A DNA stretch of 64,000 bases from Cohnella luojiensis (GCF_004564235.1 NZ_SOMN01000005.1:124001-188000), one strand, 5' to 3'. Positions 45,086-53,030 are shown, counted from the first letter of the stretch. Notes: a model not told the origin generated them from the sequence alone. A program made the numbers and translations.

Positions 45086-46261
45086 GTGAAAAGAAGATTA
45101 TTGCTGCTGGTGGCCATGCTATTGGTTACCGGACTTATAGCCAAGCCATACGATGGTCAAGCTCTCTCCGAGGTCGAGAAGATCGAGCAGGACCTGAAGA
45201 AGCTGAAGAAGGACATGGAACGCGCTGCGCACAACCAGAGATACGCGGAAAATACGGTCAAGGATTTAACCGGCAAGCAGCAAGCAACCAAGGAAGATAT
45301 TCAGAATTTGCTGAATCGCATCGACGCGGTTCAGAAACGGCTCGAAACGACGCAAGGCAAAATCGCGGCGGCGGAAGAAAAGCTTTTCCTTACGGGGCAA
45401 GAGCTAGAGGGTGCGATCAAGCAACGGGATAACCGGATGGAACTGATGGACTCGCGCGTTCGGATGGCTTATACCGCTGGTCCGGTATCCTATCTTGACG
45501 TGCTCCTGAGTTCGACGAGCTTCTCCGATTTCCTGGATCGCTTCGACGCGGTCGAGTCGATCGCTGCCCAAGATCGCAACATCGCCGAAGAGAAGAAGAA
45601 ATATACGGACGAAGTCGCCGATATGAAGCTGCAAAGGGAGCAAGAGCTTAAGGAAATCAAGAATCTTTACGAAGAACTCGAAGGGCACCAGGCGCAGCTT
45701 CGTCAAGACGAGAACGACAAGGAAGTGTTGGTCTCCAAGATTGCCAAGGATATCGAAGACCTGGAGGAAATTAGCGAGGAATCCGCGAGACAACTGACGG
45801 AGCTCGCGAAGCAAGCCTCTGCCTTGGAAGCGAAGAAGAACCGGATCAAGAATTATTACAAGGGCGGCAAACTGGGCATGCCTTTGAAATCGGAATACCG
45901 GTTGTCTTCGCAGTTCGGATACCGTATACATCCGATAACCGGGAAGAAGAAGCTGCACGCCGGCATGGATATGGCAGCGCCTAAGGGGACGGCGGTATAC
46001 GCGGCAGAGACGGGCGTCGTAATTGTCGCCCAATCGTGGAGCGGCTACGGAAACTGTATCATCATCGATCATGGCGGCGGATTGTGGACGTTGTACGGGC
46101 ATCTGATGAACGGCGGCATTCTCGTGGAGAAAGGCGAGACCGTCAAGCGGGGAGAGAAGATTGGTCAGGTCGGCTCGACCGGCCAATCGACGGGCAATCA
46201 TTTGCACTTCGAAGTCCGCAAAAATTCCGAACCGGTCAATCCCGCGCCTTATTTGAAATAA
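45086..46261 (+). CDS. coiled-coil M23 peptidase, EnvC-like murein hydrolase or activator
   Basis: 391-aa exported protein: signal peptide (KRRLLLLVAMLLVTGLIAKPYDGQA), two long coiled-coil stretches (about 25-105 and 160-255), then an M23 LytM domain. The zinc ligands are intact (H291 and D295 in HAGMD; H372 and H374 in HLHF), so it should be an active endopeptidase, unlike degenerate EnvC. GTG 45086 follows AAGGAGGACTCCC. Placement right after ftsEX indicates FtsX-dependent control, as EnvC in E. coli and CwlO in B. subtilis. Confidence 0.92.
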   Translation: MKRRLLLLVAMLLVTGLIAKPYDGQALSEVEKIEQDLKKLKKDMERAAHNQRYAENTVKDLTGKQQATKEDIQNLLNRIDAVQKRLETTQGKIAAAEEKLFLTGQELEGAIKQRDNRMELMDSRVRMAYTAGPVSYLDVLLSSTSFSDFLDRFDAVESIAAQDRNIAEEKKKYTDEVADMKLQREQELKEIKNLYEELEGHQAQLRQDENDKEVLVSKIAKDIEDLEEISEESARQLTELAKQASALEAKKNRIKNYYKGGKLGMPLKSEYRLSSQFGYRIHPITGKKKLHAGMDMAAPKGTAVYAAETGVVIVAQSWSGYGNCIIIDHGGGLWTLYGHLMNGGILVEKGETVKRGEKIGQVGSTGQSTGNHLHFEVRKNSEPVNPAPYLK

Positions 46262-46272
46262 CCGCAAGAGGG

Positions 46273-46320
46273 CAGCCGATACCCCGACTCCGATAGTCGG
46301 GCGTCGGCTGTTTTCCTTTA
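46273..46320 (+). terminator. terminator after M23 gene
   Basis: CAGCCGAT with an inner CCCGACT pairs with AGTCGGG and GTCGGCTG, followed by TTTTCCTTTATTTT. Confidence 0.9.
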
Positions 46321-46387
46321 TTTTATACTAGGATAAACGGTCCGAATATGTAATAATCTAACAATATGCCATCAATCGAGGAGTGGG

Positions 46388-47869
46388 TTGCGCGTGTGGT
46401 TCCGAGGTCGCACCGTTGTGGCCATGATGGTGCTGACAACCATTGCCGCCTGTATGGCGACTTACGCTTATTTCGAGCTTCCGGAGTGGGGATTTCAATC
46501 TTCCTCAGCGCAAACAGGCACGGCTGCCCCTTATATAAAGGACGGGCTGAGCCAGGATGAGCTCGATAAATTGAATAAGGCCTTAGGTCTGATCGAAAAT
46601 CGTTTTATCGATCCAATGGATCGGGAGAAGCTAGTCGACGGAGCTATCCAAGGAATGGTGGAGTCATTGCGCGATCCCTATTCCGTATATAAGCCGGAAG
46701 TTGAAGCAGATCAGTTCAACGAAATGCTCCAAGGGGCATTCACGGGGATTGGCGCCAACCTTAGGGTCGATAACGGATCGATTGTGGTAGAAGCGCCCAT
46801 TCGCGGATCTCCTGCGGAGAGGGCTGGACTGCAGCCGGATGATATTTTGCTATCCATTAACGGGGAAAGCTTGCATGGGCTGACGCTGAGCGAGGCCGTT
46901 GGCAAAATTCGAGGTCCCAAGGGTACTAAGGCCAAACTGAAAGTACAGCGCGGTGGAGCGGCGGACCCGATAGAACTCGAGCTTGTTCGGGATCGTATCG
47001 ACTTGGAAACCGTGCACTCCGAGATAGGTTCAGACGGAGTCGGTCATCTCATCATTAATCAATTCGGCGAGGATACCTCCGTTCAAGTCGCGGAGGAACT
47101 GAAAGCGATGGAGGAGAAAGGGCTTAAGGCTCTCGTCATCGACGTCCGGGATAATCCGGGGGGACTGCTCCAGTCCGTGATCGATGTTGCGGATCAGTTC
47201 ATGGAGAAAGGAAAAGTCATCGTGCAGTCCGAGTATCGGAACGGCAAGCGCAAAGTCGACGTGGCCGCGAACGGAGCGAAGAACGATAAGTTCTACCCGC
47301 TGATCGTGCTGGTCAACAATGGCAGCGCCAGCGCCGCGGAAATTTTGGCGGGAGCGCTGAAGCAATCGGCGAACGCGGTGATTATGGGCGAAACCACCTA
47401 TGGCAAAGGGACGGTTCAAGTACCCTTCAACGATGAGTTGGGCGATCGCAGCATGGTCAAGCTTACGGTGTACAAGTGGCTTCTGCCGGACGGAACCTGG
47501 ATCCATGAGAAAGGCATTACGCCGGACATCGAGGTTATCCAGCCTGAATATTTCCTTGCCTCGCGCCTTCCCAGGGATTACGTCCTTAAATACGATACCA
47601 CCGGAGAAGCGGTTACGAATCTTCAGAATATCTTAGCAGGTGTCGGATTTCCCGCGGATCGTACGGACGGTTATTTCAGCCAAGCGACCAAATCGGCTTT
47701 GGAGCAATTCCAAGCGAGCGAGTCGTTGCCGGTAACGGGCGACGTCAACGCCGAGACGGCGCAACGGCTTGAAGAAGCACTTTACATTAATTTGCAGAAT
47801 CCCGTTCATGATAAACAATTGCAAGCGGCATTAACAGAAGCGCGGGAAAAGATCCAAGTATCGCCTTGA
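46388..47869 (+). CDS. S41 C-terminal processing peptidase (CtpA/CtpB)
   Basis: About 493-aa serine/lysine protease. Starts at TTG 46388 (GAGGAG 4 nt upstream) or GTG 46394. N-terminal membrane helix, PDZ domain near residues 110-190 (GIGANLRVDNGSIVVEAPIRGSPAERAGLQPDDILLSINGE), S41 core with catalytic Ser in NNGSASAAEILAGAL and Lys in TYGKGTVQVPF, and a C-terminal peptidoglycan-binding type 1 domain (TNLQNILAGVGFPADRTDGYFSQATKSALEQF). Synteny with ftsEX and the minJ-like gene matches ctpB (yvjB) of B. subtilis. Confidence 0.93.
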   Translation: MRVWFRGRTVVAMMVLTTIAACMATYAYFELPEWGFQSSSAQTGTAAPYIKDGLSQDELDKLNKALGLIENRFIDPMDREKLVDGAIQGMVESLRDPYSVYKPEVEADQFNEMLQGAFTGIGANLRVDNGSIVVEAPIRGSPAERAGLQPDDILLSINGESLHGLTLSEAVGKIRGPKGTKAKLKVQRGGAADPIELELVRDRIDLETVHSEIGSDGVGHLIINQFGEDTSVQVAEELKAMEEKGLKALVIDVRDNPGGLLQSVIDVADQFMEKGKVIVQSEYRNGKRKVDVAANGAKNDKFYPLIVLVNNGSASAAEILAGALKQSANAVIMGETTYGKGTVQVPFNDELGDRSMVKLTVYKWLLPDGTWIHEKGITPDIEVIQPEYFLASRLPRDYVLKYDTTGEAVTNLQNILAGVGFPADRTDGYFSQATKSALEQFQASESLPVTGDVNAETAQRLEEALYINLQNPVHDKQLQAALTEAREKIQVSP

Positions 47870-47924
47870 ATAGAAAGCCGTTTATACTTGGCAGAAGGAA
47901 TTTTCCCGCTATTGTCGAATACTT

Positions 47925-47955
47925 AGGAGGTTGACCTTAGGTCAACTTCCTTTTT
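47925..47955 (+). terminator. terminator of ctp gene
   Basis: AGGAGGTTGACC and GGTCAACTTCCT form a 12-bp stem (one G-U pair) with a TTA loop, then a T tract. Confidence 0.92.
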
Positions 47956-48039
47956 AACATTCAGAAAGTATAAAATTAACCAACTAGCAACCAGCTCGGC
48001 TGGCAGCACCCCCGCAACCCCACCATCATCGGCAGAAAG

Positions 48040-48240
48040 CTAAGTGTAAAATAGTCAGTTAGTTTGAAGGAAAAGGCAGCCTATCCGAATCTAATTGCAG
48101 AACATACAGTTAGTTGAATGAATGGAGTCCGAATATCAGAATTTTGAAGGATATAAGTGTATTTTCTACAACTAGTTTCTTCAAACGAGTGAGTATTGAG
48201 TTTCTTAGTGTATATTGTGCAACTAGAAATGAAGGGTGGA
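48040..48240. repeat. degenerate tandem repeat of about 55 bp, four copies
   Basis: Similar segments start near 48044, 48098, 48157 and 48210. The third and fourth share GTGTAT-x6-9-CAACTAG, and the first two carry CAGTTAGTT at the equivalent place. Between 47956 and 48339 there is no convincing gene. Spacing of 53-59 nt and the CAACTAGTTT-like core suggest diverged tandem copies, less certain than the 52-bp array at 51.9 kb. Confidence 0.45.
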
Positions 48241-48339
48241 CTTGGCCGACCTGCACGGACCTGCGTGCAACCCTGTTTTCATCGGTCAATCTAAGCAGAC
48301 TTTGCAATTGGGCCTCGAGCATTTACTTACAGCTCAAAC

Positions 48340-48395
48340 TTATTGCTCAATACAAACGTATTCCGCTGTCTGAAGGACGGGGAAGACGTTTTACT
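48340..48395 (+). repeat. dispersed intergenic element, copy B (before minJ-like gene)
   Basis: Matches 33015-33070 at 45 of 56 positions without gaps, including ATACAAACGTAT and CGTTTTACT. It ends 8 nt before the AAAGGGGAGG ribosome site of the next gene. No other copy was seen in the window. Confidence 0.75.
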
Positions 48396-48415
48396 TAATG
48401 AAAGGGGAGGGGCAA

Positions 48416-49837
48416 GTGGATCCTCTGCTGAATGTATTGCGGGAAGCGGGACAAGCCGTAATCGGATTGTTCACGTTGCCGTATCTCTATATCGCGATCG
48501 GTCTTGTTTGGTGGCATGCGCGCTTAGGAGTGACGTTACAGCGCAAGCTGTTTCACGTTAGGCTCTACAGCACCCTGTATTTAACGTTAACAAGAGTCGT
48601 TGCCGGCATGGCCGTCGGGCTCGTGCTTTCCTTAGCGGGGCTTGGAGCCGGCGCGGGTCTGACTTCGGAAACGCTAATGTTCTTATGGATCGCCATGGGA
48701 GTATTGGCTTTGTTCCAACTGCGTTATATATGTCTTGCCTATGCCGCGGGTGCTTTAGGTTTGCTTCAGGTCATCTTTCAAAGGACGGGCATGGAGACCT
48801 CGGAGGGTACATTCGCCGATGCGCTTAGCACGCTATCCGCTATCGATGTTCCCGGATTGCTCTTCATGGCGGGCTTGTTGCATATTGCCGAAGGTTTATT
48901 GGTAAGGTTCCAAGGCTCGAAGCTGGCCATCCCCTTGTTTCTTCAAGGCAAGCGCGGAAAACCGATGGGAGCATACGCGTTATCAGGAGTGTGGCCGATT
49001 CCTTTGTTATGGCTCATCCCGGCAGGGGGAGAGGGGTTCACGTTGCCGTGGATTCCCTTGTTCGGCGGCGGAGGAGAGACGGCGGCTTGGAGCTTGTTGG
49101 CCTTCCCCGTGCTAATCGGTTTCAGCGACCGGACGACGGCATACTGGCCGGAGGAAAAAGCCCGTTCTTCGGGTAATATGCTTATCCTATACGGCATTGT
49201 ATTAGCTGCATTGGCTGCAGGCTCCGAATTCTGGTCCCCGTTAACCGTCGTCGCATCCTTGGCGGCATTCGTCTTGCATGAAGGATTGCTGTGGTTTAGT
49301 CGCATGAAAGAAGCGGGCAGGGATCCCCGATACTCCCAGGACGGAAGCGGCGTTAAAGTGTTGGCCGTTCTGCCCAACACTCCCGCGTTCGAGATGGGTT
49401 TTCAAGTAGGCGAGCTGATAAAGAAAGTAAACGGAATTTCCGTACGAAATAAAGAAGATTTGCATGCGGCCCTTCAACGGCAATCCGCGTTCTGCAAGCT
49501 TGAGGTTGTTAATCGAGACGGTCATATCAAGTTTTTGCAGCGCGCAAGATACGAAGGAGAGCACTACCAGCTCGGCCTGATTCTGGCACCGGACGAGGAT
49601 GTAGAATACGTTGCGGCGCCCCGATCTGCATCGATCTGGCAAGGGCTCAGGGAAGCGGGCGCGCGCAGGCTCGGAAATTCGCCGACGATGATGGCCCGCA
49701 GGGAAGCCAAGCAAGCGGCAGCGGAGCAGGCAGCGGCTGAAGAAGCTGCAGCACTGGCTCTGGCTGCCGAAGCAGAGCAGATCGCGGAGGATGCCGGTCT
49801 TCCGCCTCGCGGCACGCAATCGCGAAAAAACCCTTGA
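48416..49837 (+). CDS. MinJ-like PDZ-domain integral membrane protein
   Basis: 473-aa membrane protein. GTG 48416 lies 5 nt after GGGGAGG, better than ATG 48398 which precedes it. About eight hydrophobic segments cover residues 10-310. A PDZ domain follows (SGVKVLAVLPNTPAFEMGFQVGELIKKVNGISVRNKEDLHAAL), and the C-terminus is an Ala/Glu-rich helical tail. In B. subtilis minJ (yvjD), next to ctpB and ftsEX, has the same membrane-plus-PDZ layout and links DivIVA to MinD. Orthology is inferred from position and architecture. Confidence 0.8.
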   Translation: MDPLLNVLREAGQAVIGLFTLPYLYIAIGLVWWHARLGVTLQRKLFHVRLYSTLYLTLTRVVAGMAVGLVLSLAGLGAGAGLTSETLMFLWIAMGVLALFQLRYICLAYAAGALGLLQVIFQRTGMETSEGTFADALSTLSAIDVPGLLFMAGLLHIAEGLLVRFQGSKLAIPLFLQGKRGKPMGAYALSGVWPIPLLWLIPAGGEGFTLPWIPLFGGGGETAAWSLLAFPVLIGFSDRTTAYWPEEKARSSGNMLILYGIVLAALAAGSEFWSPLTVVASLAAFVLHEGLLWFSRMKEAGRDPRYSQDGSGVKVLAVLPNTPAFEMGFQVGELIKKVNGISVRNKEDLHAALQRQSAFCKLEVVNRDGHIKFLQRARYEGEHYQLGLILAPDEDVEYVAAPRSASIWQGLREAGARRLGNSPTMMARREAKQAAAEQAAAEEAAALALAAEAEQIAEDAGLPPRGTQSRKNP

Positions 49838-49862
49838 CTTAACATGTCGTGTGATGTATTTT
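49834..49862 (+). promoter_or_regulatory. promoter of guanidine-I riboswitch transcript
   Basis: TTGACT (49834-49839), 17 nt, TATTTT (49857-49862). It overlaps the stop of the minJ-like gene and would start the RNA just before the riboswitch. Confidence 0.55.
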
Positions 49863-49879
49863 GTAATGACATCATCAGG

Positions 49880-49995
49880 AAGCAGGCTTTCTAGGGTTCC
49901 ACGATACATGGAATGGTATCGGTTAGGTCCGAGAGGAAGCGCGTCTTGGCCATCGGCTAAGATGAACACGGCGGGATAAAAACCCGGGAGTATCG
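49880..49995 (+). ncRNA. guanidine-I (ykkC class) riboswitch
   Basis: The ykkC consensus elements appear in order: CTAGGGTTCC (49891-49900), GGTCCGAGAGG (49926-49936), and ACACGGCGGGATAAAAACCC (about 49966-49985) continuing GGGAG. This RNA senses guanidinium and turns on exporters or carboxylases. It lies 120 nt upstream of two SMR exporter genes, the classic target in B. subtilis. No T-tailed terminator was found, so the expression platform may act on translation or through a less obvious hairpin near 50005-50025. Confidence 0.9.
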
Positions 49996-50117
49996 ATGAC
50001 GGCTAGCAGCGACGTTTCGCGTTGCTCATGCCTCCGGTGCTTTCGGGTTTGTTGCGTCTTCTCAAAGAGACGAATTCCTTAAGCAAGCGGGGAGAAAATA
50101 CGAGGTGGAGGTGCGGC

Positions 50118-50456
50118 ATGAATCGTTATTGGTTGTTGCTCTGGTTAGCGGGGCTATGCGAAATTGGTTGGGTGTCGGGTCTGAAGCACGCGACTAACGC
50201 TGGAGAATGGGCGCTGACCGCGATCGGAATCCTATTGAGCTTCTTGGGTTTGATCTATTCGACCCGCGTCCTTCCGGTGGGCACCGCCTATGCGGTTTTT
50301 ACGGGAATAGGGGCTGCGGGCACGGTACTGGCGGAGTCGATCTTCTTTGGCGTTACTTTGGAAGCGGGTAAGCTGGCTTTGGTTATCGTGATGATCATCG
50401 GAATAGCTGGGCTTAAGATGACGACAAAGGTTGCGACGGGGGAGGTGGAGGAATAA
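50118..50456 (+). CDS. SMR-family guanidinium exporter subunit (YkkC-like)
   Basis: 112-aa four-helix small multidrug resistance protein. The membrane glutamate used for proton coupling is in WLAGLCEIGWV near residue 13; LPVGTAYAVFTGIGAAGTV matches the family. ATG 50118 with GGAGG 6 nt upstream. It overlaps the next SMR gene by 1 nt, so both are made together and probably work as a heterodimer. The upstream guanidine-I riboswitch makes guanidinium the likely substrate. Confidence 0.92.
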   Translation: MNRYWLLLWLAGLCEIGWVSGLKHATNAGEWALTAIGILLSFLGLIYSTRVLPVGTAYAVFTGIGAAGTVLAESIFFGVTLEAGKLALVIVMIIGIAGLKMTTKVATGEVEE

Positions 50457-50773
50457 TGGCGTGGATCGTATTGGTGTTAGCGGGGTTGTTCGAGGTCGTC
50501 GGCGTACTCGGAATCAATCGGCTGAATAATAACAAAGGCGTTCTCAGCATGGTTCTGATGCTTGGAGGATTTACAGCTAGCTTCATCCTATTGTCCATTG
50601 CTATGAAGGACATCTCCATGGGGACGGCGTATGCGATATGGACGGCGATCGGAACGGTGGGAGGGACTCTCGTTGGAATGTTATTTTACGGAGAGTCCCG
50701 CCAGATCCGCCGGATTTTTTTCCTCTGTATGGTCGTCGGAGCCGTTATCGGGCTTAAGATTCTTGGAAACTGA
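50456..50773 (+). CDS. SMR-family guanidinium exporter subunit (YkkD-like)
   Basis: 105-aa partner SMR protein: WIVLVLAGLFEVVGVLG holds the conserved membrane Glu near residue 11, MGTAYAIWTAIGTVGGTLVGMLFYGE follows. Begins at ATG 50456, overlapping the previous stop. Converges on sdpI with only 17 nt between stops and no clear terminator in between. Confidence 0.92.
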   Translation: MAWIVLVLAGLFEVVGVLGINRLNNNKGVLSMVLMLGGFTASFILLSIAMKDISMGTAYAIWTAIGTVGGTLVGMLFYGESRQIRRIFFLCMVVGAVIGLKILGN

Positions 50774-50790
50774 CCCGTGGCTAATGAATG

Positions 50791-51474
50791 CTAGACAGCT
50801 GCCTTGCGTTTGTGGAGGAGATAGGAGTACGCAAGAGGGATGAGAGAGCTCCCCATTGTACAAATCAGCAACACCGCAATAGTCCAAGTCGCCGGAACGA
50901 ACCAGGCGCTGACGAACATAACCAGTCCGGCTATTACCCATAACCGTCCGGCCAAGCGATGAGTCATCCGCCAGTTATTGTCGTCGGATAAAGCCCAAGG
51001 CGTCTTGATTCCGATAAAGAAATTGCTGCGCAATTGGCCCATTCGGTTTCCGATAATGATCCAGAGAATACCCAGTCCGCCGTTGATCAGGTTTACAACC
51101 GGTAATTTTTCTCCGAGGTTATCCATAATGACGACCAACATAATGGCGTGGATAAAAAAGCTGATAGACCAGCGCATTAGATTGTAATAGCCTTCGAAAC
51201 GGGTATAGTTGCCTTTGCGGGGATCGATATATCTCAATAAGGAAAGGACTGTCGGCAACACTAAGCCTATACCGGCATACAATAGCCAGAAGCTCCTTTT
51301 GGCCATGGTGTCGTCCGCTTCGCCCTTCGTATTGTAGTGCGAATTGACGGTATCGGGAAGTTGATCGTTGAAAATAAGGTATAGGATCGCGAATAACAGC
51401 ACGTTCGCGCCGAGCAGAATCCAGTCTTTCCTCGACCAGGTCATTTTCGGATTTTCATTTGCGTTCGTCATCAT
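50791..51474 (-). CDS. sdpI: SdpI-family immunity/membrane protein
   Basis: 227-aa membrane protein with six hydrophobic segments. The N-terminal DUF1648 half contains LPDTVNSHYNTKGEADD; the C-terminal SdpI half has GNRMGQLRSNFFIGIKTPWALSDDNNWRMTHRLAGRLWV, diagnostic of the family. In B. subtilis SdpI protects against the SdpC cannibalism toxin and captures the repressor SdpR at the membrane. sdpABC are not nearby. The ATG (51474) overlaps the end of sdpR by 20 nt. Confidence 0.93.
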   Translation of the reverse strand: MMTNANENPKMTWSRKDWILLGANVLLFAILYLIFNDQLPDTVNSHYNTKGEADDTMAKRSFWLLYAGIGLVLPTVLSLLRYIDPRKGNYTRFEGYYNLMRWSISFFIHAIMLVVIMDNLGEKLPVVNLINGGLGILWIIIGNRMGQLRSNFFIGIKTPWALSDDNNWRMTHRLAGRLWVIAGLVMFVSAWFVPATWTIAVLLICTMGSSLIPLAYSYLLHKRKAAV

Positions 51475-51742
51475 GTGACTCTCCTTTTGTTCCGATCATG
51501 CCGAGGAACCAACCCATGGCTTCCTGCATGACGGTAAGGTTAATGGAATAAATGATGCTCTGACCTTGTCTTTCGTCTTCGACTAACCTTGCTTGCTTTA
51601 GGATATTCAGATGGTGCGAGATACTCGGTTTAGATATGTTGAATTGGTCGGCGATGTCGCCTGCGGAGAGGTCTTTCTCTTTTAAAAGTTGGAGAATCTT
51701 TCTGCGTGTGGGGTCGGATAATGCCTTGAATGCATCGTTCAT
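51455..51742 (-). CDS. sdpR: ArsR-family autorepressor SdpR
   Basis: 95-aa winged-helix repressor. MNDAFKALSDPTRRKILQLLKEKDLSAGDIADQFNISKPSISHHLNILKQARLVEDERQGQSIIYSI is a full ArsR-type HTH; metal-binding cysteines are absent, as in SdpR. ATG 51742 follows AAAGGAGG. Cotranscribed with sdpI. Its promoter carries two inverted repeats described separately, the expected autoregulatory operators. Confidence 0.93.
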   Translation of the reverse strand: MNDAFKALSDPTRRKILQLLKEKDLSAGDIADQFNISKPSISHHLNILKQARLVEDERQGQSIIYSINLTVMQEAMGWFLGMIGTKGESHDDERK

Positions 51743-51782
51743 GGATGGAATTCCTCCTTTCATGAGGGATTTTAATTTAATG

Positions 51783-51841
51783 TTTAGATAAACGTCTAAA
51801 TCTTATATTTAGATGATAAGCTAAATATTGAACATCGTCAA
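51783..51841 (-). promoter_or_regulatory. sdpRI promoter with two SdpR operator candidates
   Basis: On the minus strand TTGACG (51841-51836), 17 nt, TATCAT (51818-51813) is a good sigma-A promoter. ATTTAG-N8-CTAAAT (51807-51826) brackets the -10, and TTTAGA-N6-TCTAAA (51783-51800) lies just downstream. Two dyads with the same half-site at a promoter fit dimer binding by SdpR. Confidence 0.75.
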
Positions 51842-51868
51842 CCTTTTTTCGCGCGAAAAAGGCACACG

Positions 51869-52796
51869 TTTAGTTAGACTAAAGCTAACTACGAACTACC
51901 GCGCCGACTCCGAGCACCCAATTAGTTAGACTAAAGCTAACTACGAACTACCGCGCCGACTCCGAACACCTATTTAGTTAGACTAAAGCCAACTACGACC
52001 CTCCGAGCCGACTCCGAGCACCCAATAATTAGTTAGACTAAAGCTAACTACGACCCTCCGAGCCGACTCCGAGCACCTATTTAGTTAGACTAAAGCTAAC
52101 TACGCCCCACCATGCCGACTCCGAGCACCCATTTAGTTAGACTAAAGCTAACTACGACCCTCCGCGCCGACTCCGAGCACCTATTTAGTTAGACTTAAGC
52201 TAACTACGAACTACCGCGCCGATTCCGAGCACCTATTTATTTAGACTAAAGCTAACTACGCCCCACCGCGCCGACTCCGAGCACCCAATTAGTTTGACTA
52301 AAGCTAACTACGACCCTCCGATGCGACTCCGAGCACCCAATTAATTAGACTAAAGCCAACTACGAACTACCGCGCCGATTCCGAGCACCTATTTAGTTAG
52401 ACTAAAGCTAACTACGTCCCACCGCGCCGACTCCGAGCACCCAATTAATTAGACTAAAGCCAACTACGCCCCACCGCGCGACTCCGAGCACCCATTTAGT
52501 TAAGACTAAAGCCAACTACGCCCCACCGCGCGACTCCGAGCACCCATTTAGTTAAGACTAAAGCTAACTACGACCCTCCGATGCGACTCCGAGCACCCAA
52601 TTAATTAGACTAAAGCCAACTACGCCCCACCGCGCGACTCCGAGCACCCAATTAGTTTGACTAAAGCTAACTACGGCCCTCTGCGCCGACTCCGAGCAAC
52701 CTCCCTCCGAGCCGACTCCGAGCACCCAATTAGTTAGACTAAAGCCAACAACGCCCCACCGCGCCGACTCCGAGCACCCAATTAGTTTGGACTACG
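51869..52796. repeat. 52-bp tandem repeat array, about 17 units
   Basis: Contiguous units of 51-55 bp, mostly 52, run from 51873 to 52784, with partial ends. Each has a conserved part GTTAGACTAAAGCTAACTAC, which can form an AGTTAG/CTAACT stem with an ACTAAAG loop. A short variable part (AACTACC, ACCCTCC or CCCCACC) and a conserved part CGCCGACTCCGAGCACC follow. One unit near 52,690 is internally duplicated. The variants recur in mixed order. The period is not a multiple of three, stops occur in every frame, and there are no unique spacers, so it is neither coding nor CRISPR. It separates the sdpRI promoter from a truncated gene and uvrB. Confidence 0.95.
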
Positions 52797-52914
52797 CAAA
52801 TACGGACGAATTCTGCGATTCGCGAACGACGAGCTTGGCGCCCATCTTGATCGCGTTGTCGTAAGCGGGGAATCTGTATACGAGGACCCCCTTGTCGTCC
52901 AGCCATTCGATAAC
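52792..52914 (-). pseudogene. remnant of SPFH-domain (virion core protein-like) gene
   Basis: Reading the minus strand from 52914, 40 codons give VIEWLDDKGVLVYRFPAYD-N-AIKMGAKLVVRESQ-NSSVFA and then TAG. This closely resembles the N-terminal part of bacterial SPFH/zinc-ribbon proteins (pattern NVIEW-DD-LVYRFP-IKMGA-L-VRESQ-AVFVNEG). There is no start codon (an in-frame TAG lies just before) and the homology stops where the tandem array begins. It is a decayed fragment, not a functional gene. Family call is from remembered consensus and should be tested by search. Confidence 0.65.
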
Positions 52915-52941
52915 CTATTGGTTTACGGCTGCTTGTTGCTT

Positions 52942-52996
52942 TTGACGGTGCTAACGGATAAAGATATAATGGATGAAGATGAGAACATACATTCTG
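52942..52996 (+). promoter_or_regulatory. uvrB promoter with LexA/DinR-like box
   Basis: TTGACG (52942-52947), 17 nt, TATAAT (52965-52970) is a near-perfect sigma-A promoter. GAACATACATTC at 52983-52994 differs little from the Bacillus DinR box GAACRNRYGTTY (one core mismatch). SOS control of uvrBA is known in B. subtilis. Confidence 0.7.
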
Positions 52997-53030
52997 AATA
53001 ACGAGCGAGTCGAGAGGGGGAAAATGGATC

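Noticed and set aside
51869-52796. CRISPR array
   Set aside because: Units are contiguous and variable parts are shared between units; no unique spacers of constant length and no cas genes.
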